DNA from: Halorussus ruber
Lineage (GTDB): Archaea; Halobacteriota; Halobacteria; Halobacteriales; Haladaptataceae
DNA length: 64,000 bases
NCBI RefSeq assembly: GCF_004765785.1
Contig: NZ_SBIT01000008.1
Location: 186,001 to 250,000 of the forward strand
Reading direction: 5' to 3'
In this document: piece after piece, positions 1 through 8,644 of the stretch
Layout: each line of letters opens with the position of its first letter
Numbering within the stretch: position 1 is the first letter of the stretch
Translations under genes and position numbers: made by a program
The notes under the pieces: generated by a model
What the model was told of the DNA's origin: nothing
Databases searched by the model: none
What the model saw: only the letters and a program-made list of their open reading frames with translations

Positions 1-342
1 CTCCTCGGGATTCCGGAGTTCGTCGTGGGCCTGCTGACCGGTCTCGGTACGACCGCGCCGGAAATCGCGGTGGCCGTCGTCGCGGCCAGAGGGGGCCGCG
101 AGGGCATCTCGGTCGGGTCGCTGCTGGGGAGCAACATCACCGACCCCGTCTTCTCGCTGGGCGTCGGCGCGCTGGTCGCCGACGTAGTGGTCACGGACTT
201 CGGGTCGGTGATGGCCTCGACGACCTACATGCTCGCGGTCTCGCTGGTGGTGCTTGGCCTGCTCTACTGGCGGCGGGGATTGGACCGGGTCGGGGGCGTG
301 GTGTGTCTCCTGCTGTATCTGCCGTCGTTCGCGCTGTACTGA
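1..342 (+). CDS. Sodium/calcium exchanger family membrane protein, C-terminal part
   Basis: The gene is open at the left edge, so only about the last 113 codons are visible. The fragment contains the alpha-repeat signature of CaCA-family exchangers (GLGTTAPEIAVAVVAA, then GSLLGSNITDPVFSLG), in which the acidic and polar residues line the cation path. At least three hydrophobic segments follow, and the protein ends in a membrane helix. The family exchanges Ca2+ for Na+ or H+ across the cytoplasmic membrane. The substrate cannot be told from this half. It runs in the same direction as paaK, 88 bases away, and shows no functional link to it. Confidence 0.85.
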   Translation, partial: LLGIPEFVVGLLTGLGTTAPEIAVAVVAARGGREGISVGSLLGSNITDPVFSLGVGALVADVVVTDFGSVMASTTYMLAVSLVVLGLLYWRRGLDRVGGVVCLLLYLPSFALY

Positions 343-429
343 CCGATTCGCTGCTCTCGACAATCGCCGAGACGATACTTCGCCGCTGACCAAAGGATTT
401 AGACCCCCTCTTGCGAATTGTTACCTGAC

Positions 430-1725
430 ATGGCCTATAGTGATATCGAGACGGCCTCCCGAGACGAGATTCGGGACTTACAGAACGAGCGACTCGCCGA
501 GACGGTAGAGTACGCCTACGAGAACGTCGATTTCTACCGCGAGGCGCTTGACGAGGCGGGGGTTTCGCCCGAGGACGTCGAATCGGTCGAGGACATCACG
601 AAGCTTCCGTTCACGACGAAAGAAGACTTCCGCGACGAGTACCCGGACGGCCTCTTCGCGGTCGACCACGACGATATTTGCCGGATTCACGCCTCCTCCG
701 GAACCACCGGCAAGCCGAAAATCGTGAGTTACACCGACGAGGACCTCGGCGTCTGGCGCGAGGTCATGGCCCGGTCGCTGTACGCCGCGGGCGTCCGGCC
801 CGACCACGTCGTCCAGAACGCCTACGGCTACGGGCTGTTCACCGGGGGTCTGGGCTTCCACGACGGCGTCGAAGAACTAGGAGCCTGCGTCATCCCGACC
901 GGCGGCGGGAACACGGCCCGCCAGCTCGACATGTTGCAGGACCTCGAAAGCGACGTGCTGGCCTGCACGCCATCCTACTGCCTCTACCTCGCGGAGGCCG
1001 CCGAGGAGCGCGGCATCGACCCGAGAGACCTCCCGCTCTCGACGGTCGTCATCGGCGCGGAACCGTTCACCGACCCGATGCGCGAGGAAATCGAGGAGGC
1101 GCTGGACGTGACCGCGGTGGACATCTACGGCCTCTCGGAGATCATCGGGCCGGGCGTCTCCATCGAGTGCGAGGAGGCCCAGAACGGCCTGCACCTCTGG
1201 GAAGACCACTTCTACCCCGAAGTCGTGGACCCACAGACCGGCGAACCCCTGCCCGAGGGCGAAGAGGGCGAACTCGTCATCACCTCGCTCACGAAGCAGG
1301 CCCTGCCCGTCTTCCGGTACCGGACCGGCGACATGACCTCGCTGCACTACGAGGAGTGCGACTGCGGCCGGACCGTCGTCCGGATGGACAACGTCACCGG
1401 GCGCACCGACGACCTCATCATCGTCCGCGGGGTCAACGTCTACCCGAGCCAAATCGAGGAGGTCATGGTGGACATCGAACACGTCGCGCCTCACTATCGC
1501 ATCGACCTCTACCGGAAGGGTAACCTCGACACGATGGAACTCACCGTGGAGTACGCCGAGGACTACGAGGGCACTCACGAGGAACTGGAGCGAGACATCC
1601 GGACCAAGTTGGAGGAGACCCTGGAGGTCAAGCCCGACGAAATCGAAGTCGTCGGTCCGGGCGTCGTCGACCGCACCGAAGTCGGGAAGGTCAAGCGCGT
1701 CTTCGACCACCGCGACGAGGAGTAG
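430..1725 (+). CDS. paaK: Phenylacetate-CoA ligase
   Basis: Activates phenylacetate to phenylacetyl-CoA with ATP and CoA, the entry step of the aerobic phenylacetate pathway. The 431-residue protein has the adenylate-forming P-loop SSGTTGKP at about residues 89-96, a downstream YGLSEIIGPG motif, the RTGDM motif and a C-terminal GRTDDLIIVRGVNVYPSQIE segment typical of PaaK. The ATG at 430 is preferred over an in-frame TTG at 418; a TATA-like GGATTTAG lies about 35 bases upstream, suggesting a nearly leaderless mRNA. The paaABCD epoxidase genes about 11 kb downstream would use its product. Length agrees with the family. Confidence 0.93.
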   Translation: MAYSDIETASRDEIRDLQNERLAETVEYAYENVDFYREALDEAGVSPEDVESVEDITKLPFTTKEDFRDEYPDGLFAVDHDDICRIHASSGTTGKPKIVSYTDEDLGVWREVMARSLYAAGVRPDHVVQNAYGYGLFTGGLGFHDGVEELGACVIPTGGGNTARQLDMLQDLESDVLACTPSYCLYLAEAAEERGIDPRDLPLSTVVIGAEPFTDPMREEIEEALDVTAVDIYGLSEIIGPGVSIECEEAQNGLHLWEDHFYPEVVDPQTGEPLPEGEEGELVITSLTKQALPVFRYRTGDMTSLHYEECDCGRTVVRMDNVTGRTDDLIIVRGVNVYPSQIEEVMVDIEHVAPHYRIDLYRKGNLDTMELTVEYAEDYEGTHEELERDIRTKLEETLEVKPDEIEVVGPGVVDRTEVGKVKRVFDHRDEE

Positions 1726-1740
1726 CTTCGGGATTCGAAG

Positions 1741-1752
1741 ACTGCTTTTTTT
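1741..1752 (+). terminator. T-tract terminator after paaK
   Basis: A run of seven T (1746-1752) after a GC-rich stretch, 16 bases past the paaK stop. Oligo-T is the usual archaeal termination signal. No strong hairpin is needed or seen. Confidence 0.45.
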
Positions 1753-1808
1753 GGAGTCGGAAATACCGAGGTTCCGGTCGAAAGCTACAGAATAGCGTCT
1801 GTTTTGGT

Positions 1809-1935
1809 TTCGAAAGCCCCCGGCCGGGCGCGGTCGCTGAACGACATATCCGACGGACGTGGTTGCGTCGGATAGGGGTCGTTCAGACGACCACGGGTCT
1901 CCGACCCGCGCCCGCCCGGCCCCTTTCAGTCCACC
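1809..1935 (+). repeat. Structured intergenic repeat, copy 1 (forward)
   Basis: First of eight copies of a palindromic element. The left arm TTTCGAAAGCCCCCGG pairs through GAAAG with CTTTC of the right arm GGCCCCTTTCAGTCCACC. Inside is a hairpin whose lower stem TGAACGAC pairs with GTCGTTCA and whose upper stem ATCCGAC pairs with GTCGGAT, separated by an asymmetric internal loop AT/AGGG. A second hairpin CGGGTCTCCGACCCG follows. It sits between convergent genes (paaK and the LiaF-like gene). The 1726-2009 interval has no gene of its own. Confidence 0.8.
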
Positions 1936-2009
1936 CGGACTGGTGGATTTTCCACCGAGCGCAATCCGCCCGAGAGCGGACCACGTCCGACTTCGCGGCG
2001 AGAGTCCGG

Positions 2010-2711
2010 TCAGTCCGTCACGCTGATTTCGCCGAACGCGACGAACCCGGTCACCACGAGGTCCACCTCGTCGCGTTCCTCCTCGCGGCGCGGTCGGTCG
2101 TCCTCGGCCGCGCCGAAGACCGGAATCACGTCCACTCGGACGTTCCAGTCGCGCGGAACCACCACGTCCACGCCGCCGAACAGCGCGGTGGCCGAGACCT
2201 GCGCTGGCGAGTCGGCGACCGCGGCGTCCCGCAGGTCGAGTTCCGCGCCGCCGAAGACGGCCGTGAGGTCGGCACCCGCGAACGACTTCGAGGTGGTGCG
2301 CTTCTCGCTCCCGCCGAAGAACGCGACCGCCGAGACGTACTCGTCGGGGACCGTGTGGACCCGAGCGCGGTAGCGCGCCAGCACGACCGAGAGGCCGAAG
2401 ACGATGACGAACACCGGCCAGAGGGGTGCGAGGTCGGCGAATTCGAGGACCCCGAGCGCGACGAGTTGGCTCCCGCCCGCCAGCAGGACGATGACCAGCG
2501 GCCCCGCGAGGTTGCGGAACCCGCTCGCAATCATCGCGTAGAGCGCCACGAGGACGAACAGCGACGGGACGTAGGTCAGCAGGAAGTCGGTGTCCGCGAT
2601 ACCGGTCGTGTCCAGCAGGAGGACGATGCCGAGGAGGACGACGAGCGCGCCGAAGACGGTCTGGCTGGTCGGCCTGCGCGCCGCTCGTCCGGATTGGGTT
2701 TCCGTTGCCAT
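2010..2711 (-). CDS. LiaF-like membrane protein
   Basis: A 233-residue protein with about four hydrophobic segments in residues 18-110, followed by a soluble C-terminal domain containing repeated AFFGG/VFGGAELDL/ALFGGVDVVVP motifs. These glycine-rich beta repeats are characteristic of the LiaF / cell-wall-active antibiotic response C-terminal domain. In bacteria LiaF restrains an envelope-stress sensor kinase; the role of haloarchaeal homologues is unknown. The start is the ATG just after an AT-rich stretch (TTTGTATGG). There is no adjacent sensor kinase, so function is inferred from fold only. Confidence 0.75.
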   Translation of the reverse strand: MATETQSGRAARRPTSQTVFGALVVLLGIVLLLDTTGIADTDFLLTYVPSLFVLVALYAMIASGFRNLAGPLVIVLLAGGSQLVALGVLEFADLAPLWPVFVIVFGLSVVLARYRARVHTVPDEYVSAVAFFGGSEKRTTSKSFAGADLTAVFGGAELDLRDAAVADSPAQVSATALFGGVDVVVPRDWNVRVDVIPVFGAAEDDRPRREEERDEVDLVVTGFVAFGEISVTD

Positions 2712-2843
2712 ACAAATAGTACGATAGGTTTGAATATAACCCTACTTGCAGATTCTCGCCGAGAGAGAATCAGTCTCGTCGCTTCGAAATGCTGACACCG
2801 GGGCGGACCGGCCGGAGTCTGGCGACCCGATTCGGACGAACCT

Positions 2844-4172
2844 CTACGCGACAGAGAAGGTGACGCGGTACCGAACTGTCGAACTCCCGGCATCGTCGCC
2901 CTTCGAAGCCCTCGCCACGCCGAGCGACCCCTCGACGGCGTACTCGCCGGGCGGCAGGTCGGGGACTGCGTAGGTCTCGGCGACAGATTCGCCGGGCGCG
3001 AGCGTCGAGACCAGCGCCACGTCGCTCGCCAGTTCGACCTCGCGGCCCTCGGTCCGGACGCGGTCGCTCTCGGCGTAGGCGTCGGTCCAGAGCAGGTGGG
3101 GGTCGCGCAAGCGAGAGTCGCGGTCCGGGTTGCCCGCTGGCTCCCCGGTCGTCTCGGTCGCGCGACACCGCACCACGCCGAAGGGCCGAGGAGCGCCGCT
3201 CGAAAGTCGGCGGGCGCTGTCGCCCCGGTTGCGGGCCGCGAGCCGGAGTCGCCCGTCGCGGAACTCGGCCGCGACGGAAATCGGGGGCGACCCGCGGGAT
3301 TCGACGTAACTGGTGTAGAACGTCCCGTCGAGGAGGACGTACTCGTGGGACTGGAGGGCGTCGAGGAGGCCCGAGGGCGCGCGGTCGAATCCGTGTGCAC
3401 CCCGCACGCTTCCCGCCCGGCGGACGAGCGAGCGAGCTTTCTGCGAGGCCGAGTCGGCCCGCCAGACTGCGCCCCCGGCGGCCTCCGAAACGGGCACCTC
3501 GGTCGCCGAGAGTCGGAAGGGCGGTCCCGCGTCCTCGACTTCGACCGAGAAATCGAGGACCTCGCCGTGGTACCGCGCGGCGTCGAACTTCCGGAAGAAA
3601 GCCCGGAGCGCGGGCCAGACGTAGTCGAGTTCGATGCCCTCCCGGCGGGCGACGCGGAGCAGGCCGCTCATCACGTAGTCTTCTCGGGTGACGGCGCGCT
3701 CGTACTCCTCGTAGGTCGCAACCGGCCCCTCGACCTGCCCCTCGGGGACCGCCTCGGCGGTGACGCGGTGGGTCGGGAAGGTGTCGTCGAGTCGGTAGTA
3801 AGTCCCGTTGCGCTCGACGAACGGGGTCGCGCTGGCGAACGCCGCCAGCCACTCCGGCGGGTCGTCGGTCTCGTAGGCCCCGCCGATGGCGGTCGTGACG
3901 ACCTCGCTCTCGCGGTCGCTCAGGTCCGAGAACGCGGTGATGCCGCCTCGCGGGTCGTCGCCGAGGTCGTTGAGTCGGACGACGTGGTCGAAGGTCTCGG
4001 CCCGGCGGACCGACAGCCTCCGGGCGTCGGTCGCGGCCATCCGGGTCGCGTCCGAGGAGTCGTCCCGAAACGCCTCCTCGGACCCTGAACCGCCGAAGAC
4101 GCCGAGATAGCCGCCGGTCGCCGCGGCCGCCGTACCGACGACCGCAGCGTGGAGGAACGGGCGGCGCTTCAT
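2844..4172 (-). CDS. Tat-exported hypothetical protein
   Basis: About 442 residues starting MKRRPFLHAAVVGTAAAATGG, a twin-arginine signal followed by a hydrophobic stretch and then an acidic mature protein. A GTG five codons upstream (4187) is in frame, but the ATG puts the RR at the usual place. The N-terminal half, roughly residues 60-130, has repeated phrases (RLNDLGDDPR, VTTAIGGAYETDD) seen in haloarchaeal surface proteins, and the C-terminal third looks like a beta-rich domain. I do not recognise the family. It is likely cell-surface or extracellular. It diverges from the lipoprotein gene at 4658, with a repeat element between them. Confidence 0.7.
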   Translation of the reverse strand: MKRRPFLHAAVVGTAAAATGGYLGVFGGSGSEEAFRDDSSDATRMAATDARRLSVRRAETFDHVVRLNDLGDDPRGGITAFSDLSDRESEVVTTAIGGAYETDDPPEWLAAFASATPFVERNGTYYRLDDTFPTHRVTAEAVPEGQVEGPVATYEEYERAVTREDYVMSGLLRVARREGIELDYVWPALRAFFRKFDAARYHGEVLDFSVEVEDAGPPFRLSATEVPVSEAAGGAVWRADSASQKARSLVRRAGSVRGAHGFDRAPSGLLDALQSHEYVLLDGTFYTSYVESRGSPPISVAAEFRDGRLRLAARNRGDSARRLSSGAPRPFGVVRCRATETTGEPAGNPDRDSRLRDPHLLWTDAYAESDRVRTEGREVELASDVALVSTLAPGESVAETYAVPDLPPGEYAVEGSLGVARASKGDDAGSSTVRYRVTFSVA

Positions 4173-4239
4173 ACTGGACGATGACACTCGGGGTTCAAAA
4201 AGACACAGGAATTTATTTCCTTAGTGGCAACTGATGCGG

Positions 4240-4373
4240 TCGCTGGCCGACCAACCGCCAGCGAACGCTCGACTGAGCAAGCGACGAGCAGACGCTCACC
4301 GAACAAACCACCGGCAAACGCTCGGCTGAACAAACCACCGGCAGACGCTTGGCCGAACGACCATCGTGGGCGG
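4240..4373 (-). repeat. Degenerate 27-bp tandem repeats, tail of repeat copy 2
   Basis: About five imperfect units of the type TCGGCTGAACAAACCACCGG followed by CAAACGC (27 bases) lie directly beside the structured repeat at 4371-4550. Read in the element's orientation the unit is GGTGGTTTGTTCAGCCGAGC plus GTTTGCC. Similar units flank copies 5, 6, 7 and 8 on the same side. The frame is open by chance, but no product is likely. Confidence 0.65.
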
Positions 4374-4550
4374 GATGAAGGGGCCGCCCGGTCGCGTCCA
4401 CTTTAGTCGCTGTGGCGGCCCTATTCGCGGCGGGCGTTGCGGAGAGCCGCGAATATCCGCCACAGCGACCGCCGGAGGACAAACCGCGTCCTCCGAGGTC
4501 ACGTTCGCTTCGCTCACGTGACCGCGAGCGGGTGGGGGCTTCAAGAAACG
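4371..4550 (-). repeat. Structured intergenic repeat, copy 2 (reverse)
   Basis: On the minus strand the copy begins ACGTTTCTTGAAGCCCCC and ends GGCCCCTTCATCCCGCC, the TGAAG/CTTCA closing stem of subfamily I. The inner hairpin pairs GTGGCGG with CCGCCAC below, and ATTCGCGGC with GCCGCGAAT above, the AT/AGGG internal loop. An extra hairpin GGAGGAC-GCGGTTT-GTCCTCC is inserted at 4472-4495. It lies between divergent genes; 4188-4657 holds only this element and its 27-bp tail. Confidence 0.8.
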
Positions 4551-4657
4551 TTCACCATCCTGATGTTGCTCACGAAATCTGTGTCGGTGTTCCGACGCTA
4601 ACGCAAATCAAGAGCAGACCGAAACAGCAATCACCCGACAGTTCGACTGCCGAATCC

Positions 4658-5071
4658 ATGGAGCGCCGTCAGTTCCTCCGGGTCGGCCCACTCGTCGCCT
4701 CGACCGCCGTGGTGGGCACGGCGGGGTGCGTCTCGAAACTCTCCTCCCGGACGCGAGGAGCGACTGGCATCGAGGTCCACGAGTTCGAGGTCTGGAACGA
4801 GGACGACGTGGCCCACACCTTCGACGTGTCAGTATCCGTCGCTGGCGAGGAGTCGGCCTTCGAGCGCACGGTCGAACTCGGCGCTTCCTCGGAGTCCACG
4901 TTCACCCGCGAGGAGCTGTCTGGTGCGCCGGACTCCTCGGTCACAGAAGTCGAAATGGTGGTCGGCGACCAGCGCGCCCGAAAGGACCTGACGCAGTACG
5001 GCGATTCGGTCGCCACCGTGAGCTTTCGGTGCAGTCGGGAGGGCGAACTTGCGGTTATGGTCTATCCGTGA
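4658..5071 (+). CDS. Tat lipoprotein, hypothetical
   Basis: 137 residues. The N-terminus MERRQFLRVGPLVASTAVVG is a Tat signal, and TAGC at about residues 21-24 forms a lipobox, so the protein is probably exported folded and anchored by a lipid on the outer face of the membrane. The mature part reads as a small beta-sandwich (HEFEVWNEDDVAHTFDVSVS), a pattern common in haloarchaeal lipoproteins with an Ig-like fold. The ATG at 4658 is chosen because an upstream reading frame lacks a signal. No specific function can be given. Confidence 0.75.
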   Translation: MERRQFLRVGPLVASTAVVGTAGCVSKLSSRTRGATGIEVHEFEVWNEDDVAHTFDVSVSVAGEESAFERTVELGASSESTFTREELSGAPDSSVTEVEMVVGDQRARKDLTQYGDSVATVSFRCSREGELAVMVYP

Positions 5072-5095
5072 GAAGCGGGGCGGCCCCAGTTTCGC

Positions 5096-5494
5096 TCACC
5101 CGGGGAGGTACACCCGGCCCCGGAAGGCGGCGATTTCGTCGCCGCGCTCGTCGGTGACGGTGACCCGGTAGGAGGCGGTCCGGCCGCGCTGGTGGACGCG
5201 CTCGGCGTCGGCGGAGAGCGTCTCGCCGACCTCGACGGCCTCGAAGTAGGAGATGTTGGTCTCCAGCGCCAGCGCGGCGTCGCCCTCGGCGTTCGAGGCG
5301 GCGGCGAACGCGGCGTCCGCCAGCGAGTAAATCGCCCCGCCGTGGGGCGTCCCGTGGAAGTTCAGCAAGTCGTCGGTGACGGTCAGTTCGGTCGTCGCGG
5401 TACCCGGTCCGAGGTCGGTCAACTCGACGCCCAGTTTCTCGCAGAAGGGGTCGGACTCGATGACCTCGCGCTGCTCGTCGGAGAGTTCGTCCAT
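5096..5494 (-). CDS. paaI: PaaI-family hotdog thioesterase
   Basis: 132-residue single hotdog domain. The motif NFHGTPHGGAIYSLADAAFA, with the HGG turn and the helix acidic residue, is diagnostic of PaaI thioesterases. In the phenylacetate pathway PaaI hydrolyses ring-hydroxylated phenylacetyl-CoA intermediates and rescues stalled CoA. The setting within a paa region supports this, although haloarchaea have several paralogues and a second one lies at 9521. It is convergent with the lipoprotein gene at 4658. Confidence 0.82.
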   Translation of the reverse strand: MDELSDEQREVIESDPFCEKLGVELTDLGPGTATTELTVTDDLLNFHGTPHGGAIYSLADAAFAAASNAEGDAALALETNISYFEAVEVGETLSADAERVHQRGRTASYRVTVTDERGDEIAAFRGRVYLPG

Positions 5495-5758
5495 GCCGGT
5501 CGTTGGCGCGACGGGTACTTATAGTCTGGATTCAGCCAGCAGATTGATTTTTAGACAATTGTTTCTGATGTCTTAATATATGTTTCGTTGTCTTTAACCG
5601 GGAGATGGCGGTGAAACGGTGTCGAGGCGACGACGATGAGATACCAGCGAGGAGTGTGACAACGCGGAGGCGATGGCGAGGAGACGCGACGTTCTGCCTA
5701 CCAGTCCCAGACGTTAAATTTGGATTATCTTTATTACCTTACTGGTAGTGGCAGTCCC

Positions 5759-5971
5759 ATGGCAGAACCAACCGACTGGAAGTCGTGGCTCGCCGCCTTG
5801 CTCCTCGGCGGAATCGGTATCGTCGCCATCGCCGTCCCGCTCGTGCAGGGGCTTCACTCACTCTGGGTCGGGTTCGGTCTCACCGTGGGTGCGCTGTTCG
5901 TAGCGGGCGCGATTGGTCTCCTCTCGCCGACGCTGTCCGGCGAGTTCCCGCCGCTCCGTCGCGGCGGGTGA
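5759..5971 (+). CDS. Small two-helix membrane protein
   Basis: 70 residues with hydrophobic segments at about 11-28 and 35-52, joined by a short loop containing QGLHSLW, and a basic tail (PPLRRGG). The start ATG at 5759 follows an AT-rich promoter region (TTAAATTTGGATTATC). I do not recognise a family. The preceding 264 bases are AT-rich and show no gene. Confidence 0.6.
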   Translation: MAEPTDWKSWLAALLLGGIGIVAIAVPLVQGLHSLWVGFGLTVGALFVAGAIGLLSPTLSGEFPPLRRGG

Positions 5972-6092
5972 CCCGGGGTCGAAGACGAGACTTCCGCGTC
6001 GAAGACAGAACCCCCGTCGAGGAGGAACCGATGGCGGCAACCTCGCCGGAGATACCATAGAATTTTATCGCCGACGAGCGAAGCCTCGAAAT

Positions 6093-6563
6093 ATGCCGTA
6101 CAGCTACACGCCCCACCACTTCGAGGACTTCGAAGAGGGACAGACCTTCGAGAGCGTCGGTCGCACCGTCACCGAGTACGACTTCGTGATGCACTCGGCG
6201 TTCTCGGGCGACTGGACCGAACTCCACACCAACAAGGAGTACGCCGACGACGAGTACTTCGGCGAGCGCGTGGCCCACGGCCCGATGACGTTCGTCCTCG
6301 CCACCGGGTTCGTCTACCGCACCGGCATTCTGGAGCGCACCGTGCTGGCCTTCCTCGGGATGAACTACATGGACATCCCGAACCCGGTCCACATGGACGA
6401 CACCATCAGCCTCGACATGGAAGTCGTGGAGACGAAGGACATTTCGAGTCGGGACGACGCCGGACTCGTCGTCATCGACACCACGATGACGAATCAGGAG
6501 GACACCGTCGTCTTCGAAGGGGACATGAAGTTCCTCATCAAGAAGGAAGAAGCGAGCGAGTAA
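6093..6563 (+). CDS. MaoC-like acyl-CoA dehydratase
   Basis: 156 residues forming a single MaoC-type hotdog domain. The hydratase signature is seen as FSGDWTELHTNKEYA followed by ERVAHGPMTF, where D and H match the catalytic pair of R-specific enoyl-CoA hydratases. In a phenylacetate setting a MaoC domain could act on ring-opened or oxepin-CoA intermediates, as the hydratase part of PaaZ does, but no aldehyde dehydrogenase domain is attached. The start is set by the ATG just upstream of PYSYTPHHFEDF. Confidence 0.8.
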   Translation: MPYSYTPHHFEDFEEGQTFESVGRTVTEYDFVMHSAFSGDWTELHTNKEYADDEYFGERVAHGPMTFVLATGFVYRTGILERTVLAFLGMNYMDIPNPVHMDDTISLDMEVVETKDISSRDDAGLVVIDTTMTNQEDTVVFEGDMKFLIKKEEASE

Positions 6564-6691
6564 TCCGGTCGTAATCTCTTCCGGCTGTTTTTCGGGGGAC
6601 TCGTCGGCTGAGGGGTCGTAATTCGCGTCTCGGTCCCCTCGGATAATCCCTCTTCGCACGATTTTTCACCGTACTCCCCGAAAGCCTCTCC

Positions 6692-7573
6692 ATGGTAAAA
6701 CTCGACGTCGTGAGAGACCACCCCGACGACTACCCCATCATCGACACCCACTGCCACCAGCCGACCGAGGAGTTCCTCGAGAAGGCGGGCGGCCAGATGA
6801 TGAAGGACGCCGCCAACAAGTTCGGCGCGAAGATGGAGTCCGACACCTACGACAACCTCGTCGAGGAGTACCACGAGGCCGGAATCGGCAAGGCCGTCCT
6901 GCTGGGGTGGAACGCCGAGACCAACACCGGCAACCCGCCGGTGCCCAACGACTACGTGGCCGAGGTCCGCGACCAGTACGACGACTTCTTCGTCGGGTTC
7001 GCCAGCGTGGACCCGCTGAAGGACGACTGCGCGCAGGAGGCCGAGCGCGCCGTGAAGGACCTCGGTCTCTCCGGGTTCAAGTTCCAGCAAATCGCGCAGG
7101 GCTTCGACCCGAGCGACCCCGAACACGACGAACTGTGGGCCACCATCGAGGACCTCGGCGTGCCGGTGGTCTTCCACGGCGGGAACTCCACTCTCGGCGC
7201 TGGCGCGCCCGGCGGACGCGGCCTCAAAATCAAGTACGGGAATCCGATGCTCATCGACGACGTGGCGGCGGAGTATCCCGACCTCCAGATTCTCCTCGCG
7301 CACCCGGCCTTCCCGTGGGAGAAAGAGCAACTCGCCATCTGCCAGCAGAAGGGTAACGTCTACATGGACCTCTCCGGTTGGATGCCCCGGTACATCGACG
7401 ACCAGGTGCTTCACTACGCCAAGACGCTCCTGAAGGACAAGGTCATGTTCGGCACGGACTACCCGATGATCGACCCTGCGCCGTGGCTGGAGCAGTTCGA
7501 GGAACTCGACTTCCCCGAGGAGGTCCAGCGCAAGATTCTCTGGGAGAACGCAGAGGAGTTCCTCGGCCTGTAA
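6692..7573 (+). CDS. Amidohydrolase (metal-dependent TIM-barrel hydrolase)
   Basis: 293 residues of the amidohydrolase_2 type. PIIDTHCHQP near residue 15 gives the first HxH metal pair, later histidines occur in VVFHGGNS and LLAHPAFPW, and FGTDYPMIDP near residue 255 supplies the C-terminal aspartate. The family hydrolyses or decarboxylates small cyclic or aromatic acids. It directly follows the MaoC gene (128 bases) in the same direction, so a part in aromatic breakdown is plausible, but the substrate is unknown. Confidence 0.82.
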   Translation: MVKLDVVRDHPDDYPIIDTHCHQPTEEFLEKAGGQMMKDAANKFGAKMESDTYDNLVEEYHEAGIGKAVLLGWNAETNTGNPPVPNDYVAEVRDQYDDFFVGFASVDPLKDDCAQEAERAVKDLGLSGFKFQQIAQGFDPSDPEHDELWATIEDLGVPVVFHGGNSTLGAGAPGGRGLKIKYGNPMLIDDVAAEYPDLQILLAHPAFPWEKEQLAICQQKGNVYMDLSGWMPRYIDDQVLHYAKTLLKDKVMFGTDYPMIDPAPWLEQFEELDFPEEVQRKILWENAEEFLGL

Positions 7574-7688
7574 TCGCGGCGACGGAGAAGCGACCTCTAG
7601 CGCCTCACCGATTACCCGTTGCGCTTGGTCTGGCGCGCCGGTTTCGCGCGATTTCGAAAAGAATTACCGGTCGAGAGCGACTGGCGGA

Positions 7689-8051
7689 TTACTCTTCGCA
7701 GACGGGGTCGGTCAGGCCGCAGTCGTCCTGCGTGCCCACGCTCGCCGTAATCGGACCGTCGGCGGTAATCGGACCCTTGGCCGTGATGGGCGCGTCGGCC
7801 GTAATCGGGCCGTCAGTCGTAATCGGTCCATCGGCCGTGATGGGACCGTCCGCAGTTATCGGGTCTTCCGCCCACGGCGAGACCATCTGCGTGCCCTCTC
7901 CGACGTCTTCACACCAACCGGACGTGCCGATGGCGTTGGTCGAACCGTCGTCGGAACAGGCCGCCGCGGGCGAAGCGGCGAACCCGAGTGCCAGTGCGAA
8001 CATCGTACCTACCAGAAGGAATTGCGTCGTGCGTCTCATGGATTGTTTCAC
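7689..8051 (-). CDS. Secreted protein with PITADG hexapeptide repeats
   Basis: 120 residues. The N-terminus has a basic start (KQSMRRTTQF), a hydrophobic core (LLVGTMFALALGFA) and an AAA-C cleavage region, so it is probably Sec-exported. The C-terminal half is seven tandem hexapeptides, DPITADG / GPITTDG / DAPITAKG and similar, ending in SVGTQDDCGLTDPVCEE. Four cysteines in the mature part could form disulfides. An internal ATG at 8039 is an alternative start. The AT-rich stretch at 8085-8105 contains a TATA-like element for this gene. The family is not recognised. Confidence 0.65.
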   Translation of the reverse strand: MKQSMRRTTQFLLVGTMFALALGFAASPAAACSDDGSTNAIGTSGWCEDVGEGTQMVSPWAEDPITADGPITADGPITTDGPITADAPITAKGPITADGPITASVGTQDDCGLTDPVCEE

Positions 8052-8196
8052 GCGTGCTAGCTTTTAGCACGCAGCTTTCTATTGAATTAATATATAAATA
8101 AACCTTATTGCAGAACGGATAAATACGGGAACCGACGCGGAGACAATTCGGCTCTCGCCGGGAGCGGCGGGCGGCCCGGAAAAGAAAACCGTTCGA

Positions 8197-8583
8197 CTAC
8201 TCCGGTTCGACGACGGTCGTCTCGTCGCCCCGCGCGTGGCGAATCTCGACTTCGTGGCGCGTGTGGCGGGCGTGGGTCTCGGCCCACCGGGTCGCGGCGT
8301 CGCTGGCGAGTCGCTCGGCCTCTTCCGGGCAGTTGCGGCACTTCGCGCGCCACGTCCGGATTTCGTCCGGGAAGTGGCCGGTGTGGCGCTCGTGGTCGAG
8401 CGCGAACTGTTCGACCGCGTGGCTGCCGACGCCCAAGTTCTCGAACTCGCGGGCGAGGTCCCACGTCTGGTCGCACCGCTGGCAGGTGACTGTCGGGGCC
8501 TCCTCGGGGTCGAACTCCTCGGTCGGAAAGCCGTCGCCGGTCGAAAAATCGTCGGTCGGAGAGTCGTCGTCTGGGTCGGACAC
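8197..8583 (-). CDS. Zinc-finger-like haloarchaeal protein
   Basis: About 128 residues from a GTG start (VSDPDDDSPTDD); an upstream GTG at 8643 is also possible. After an acidic, low-complexity N-terminus there is a CQRC motif and, about 50 residues later, CRNC, which together could bind one zinc. Between and after these are histidine-rich stretches (DHERHTGHF, THARHTRHEVEI). The pattern suggests a small conserved haloarchaeal protein of unknown role. It follows the enoyl-CoA hydratase gene in the same direction. Confidence 0.65.
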   Translation of the reverse strand: MSDPDDDSPTDDFSTGDGFPTEEFDPEEAPTVTCQRCDQTWDLAREFENLGVGSHAVEQFALDHERHTGHFPDEIRTWRAKCRNCPEEAERLASDAATRWAETHARHTRHEVEIRHARGDETTVVEPE

Positions 8584-8644
8584 GCCGGTTCGTAGCGCGC
8601 CCGTCGTCTTGAGTCTGTCACTTGGACGGGGCGAGACTTCCACC

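Noticed and set aside
877-2715. Long open frame (over 600 codons) on the strand opposite paaK
   Set aside because: It is an antisense shadow of paaK and of the repeat region; composition is Arg-rich and has no family features.
4213-4482. Small open frames across the 27-bp repeats and repeat copy 2
   Set aside because: The 27-base unit keeps the frame open by length alone (9 codons); the same happens beside other copies without sequence conservation at the protein level.
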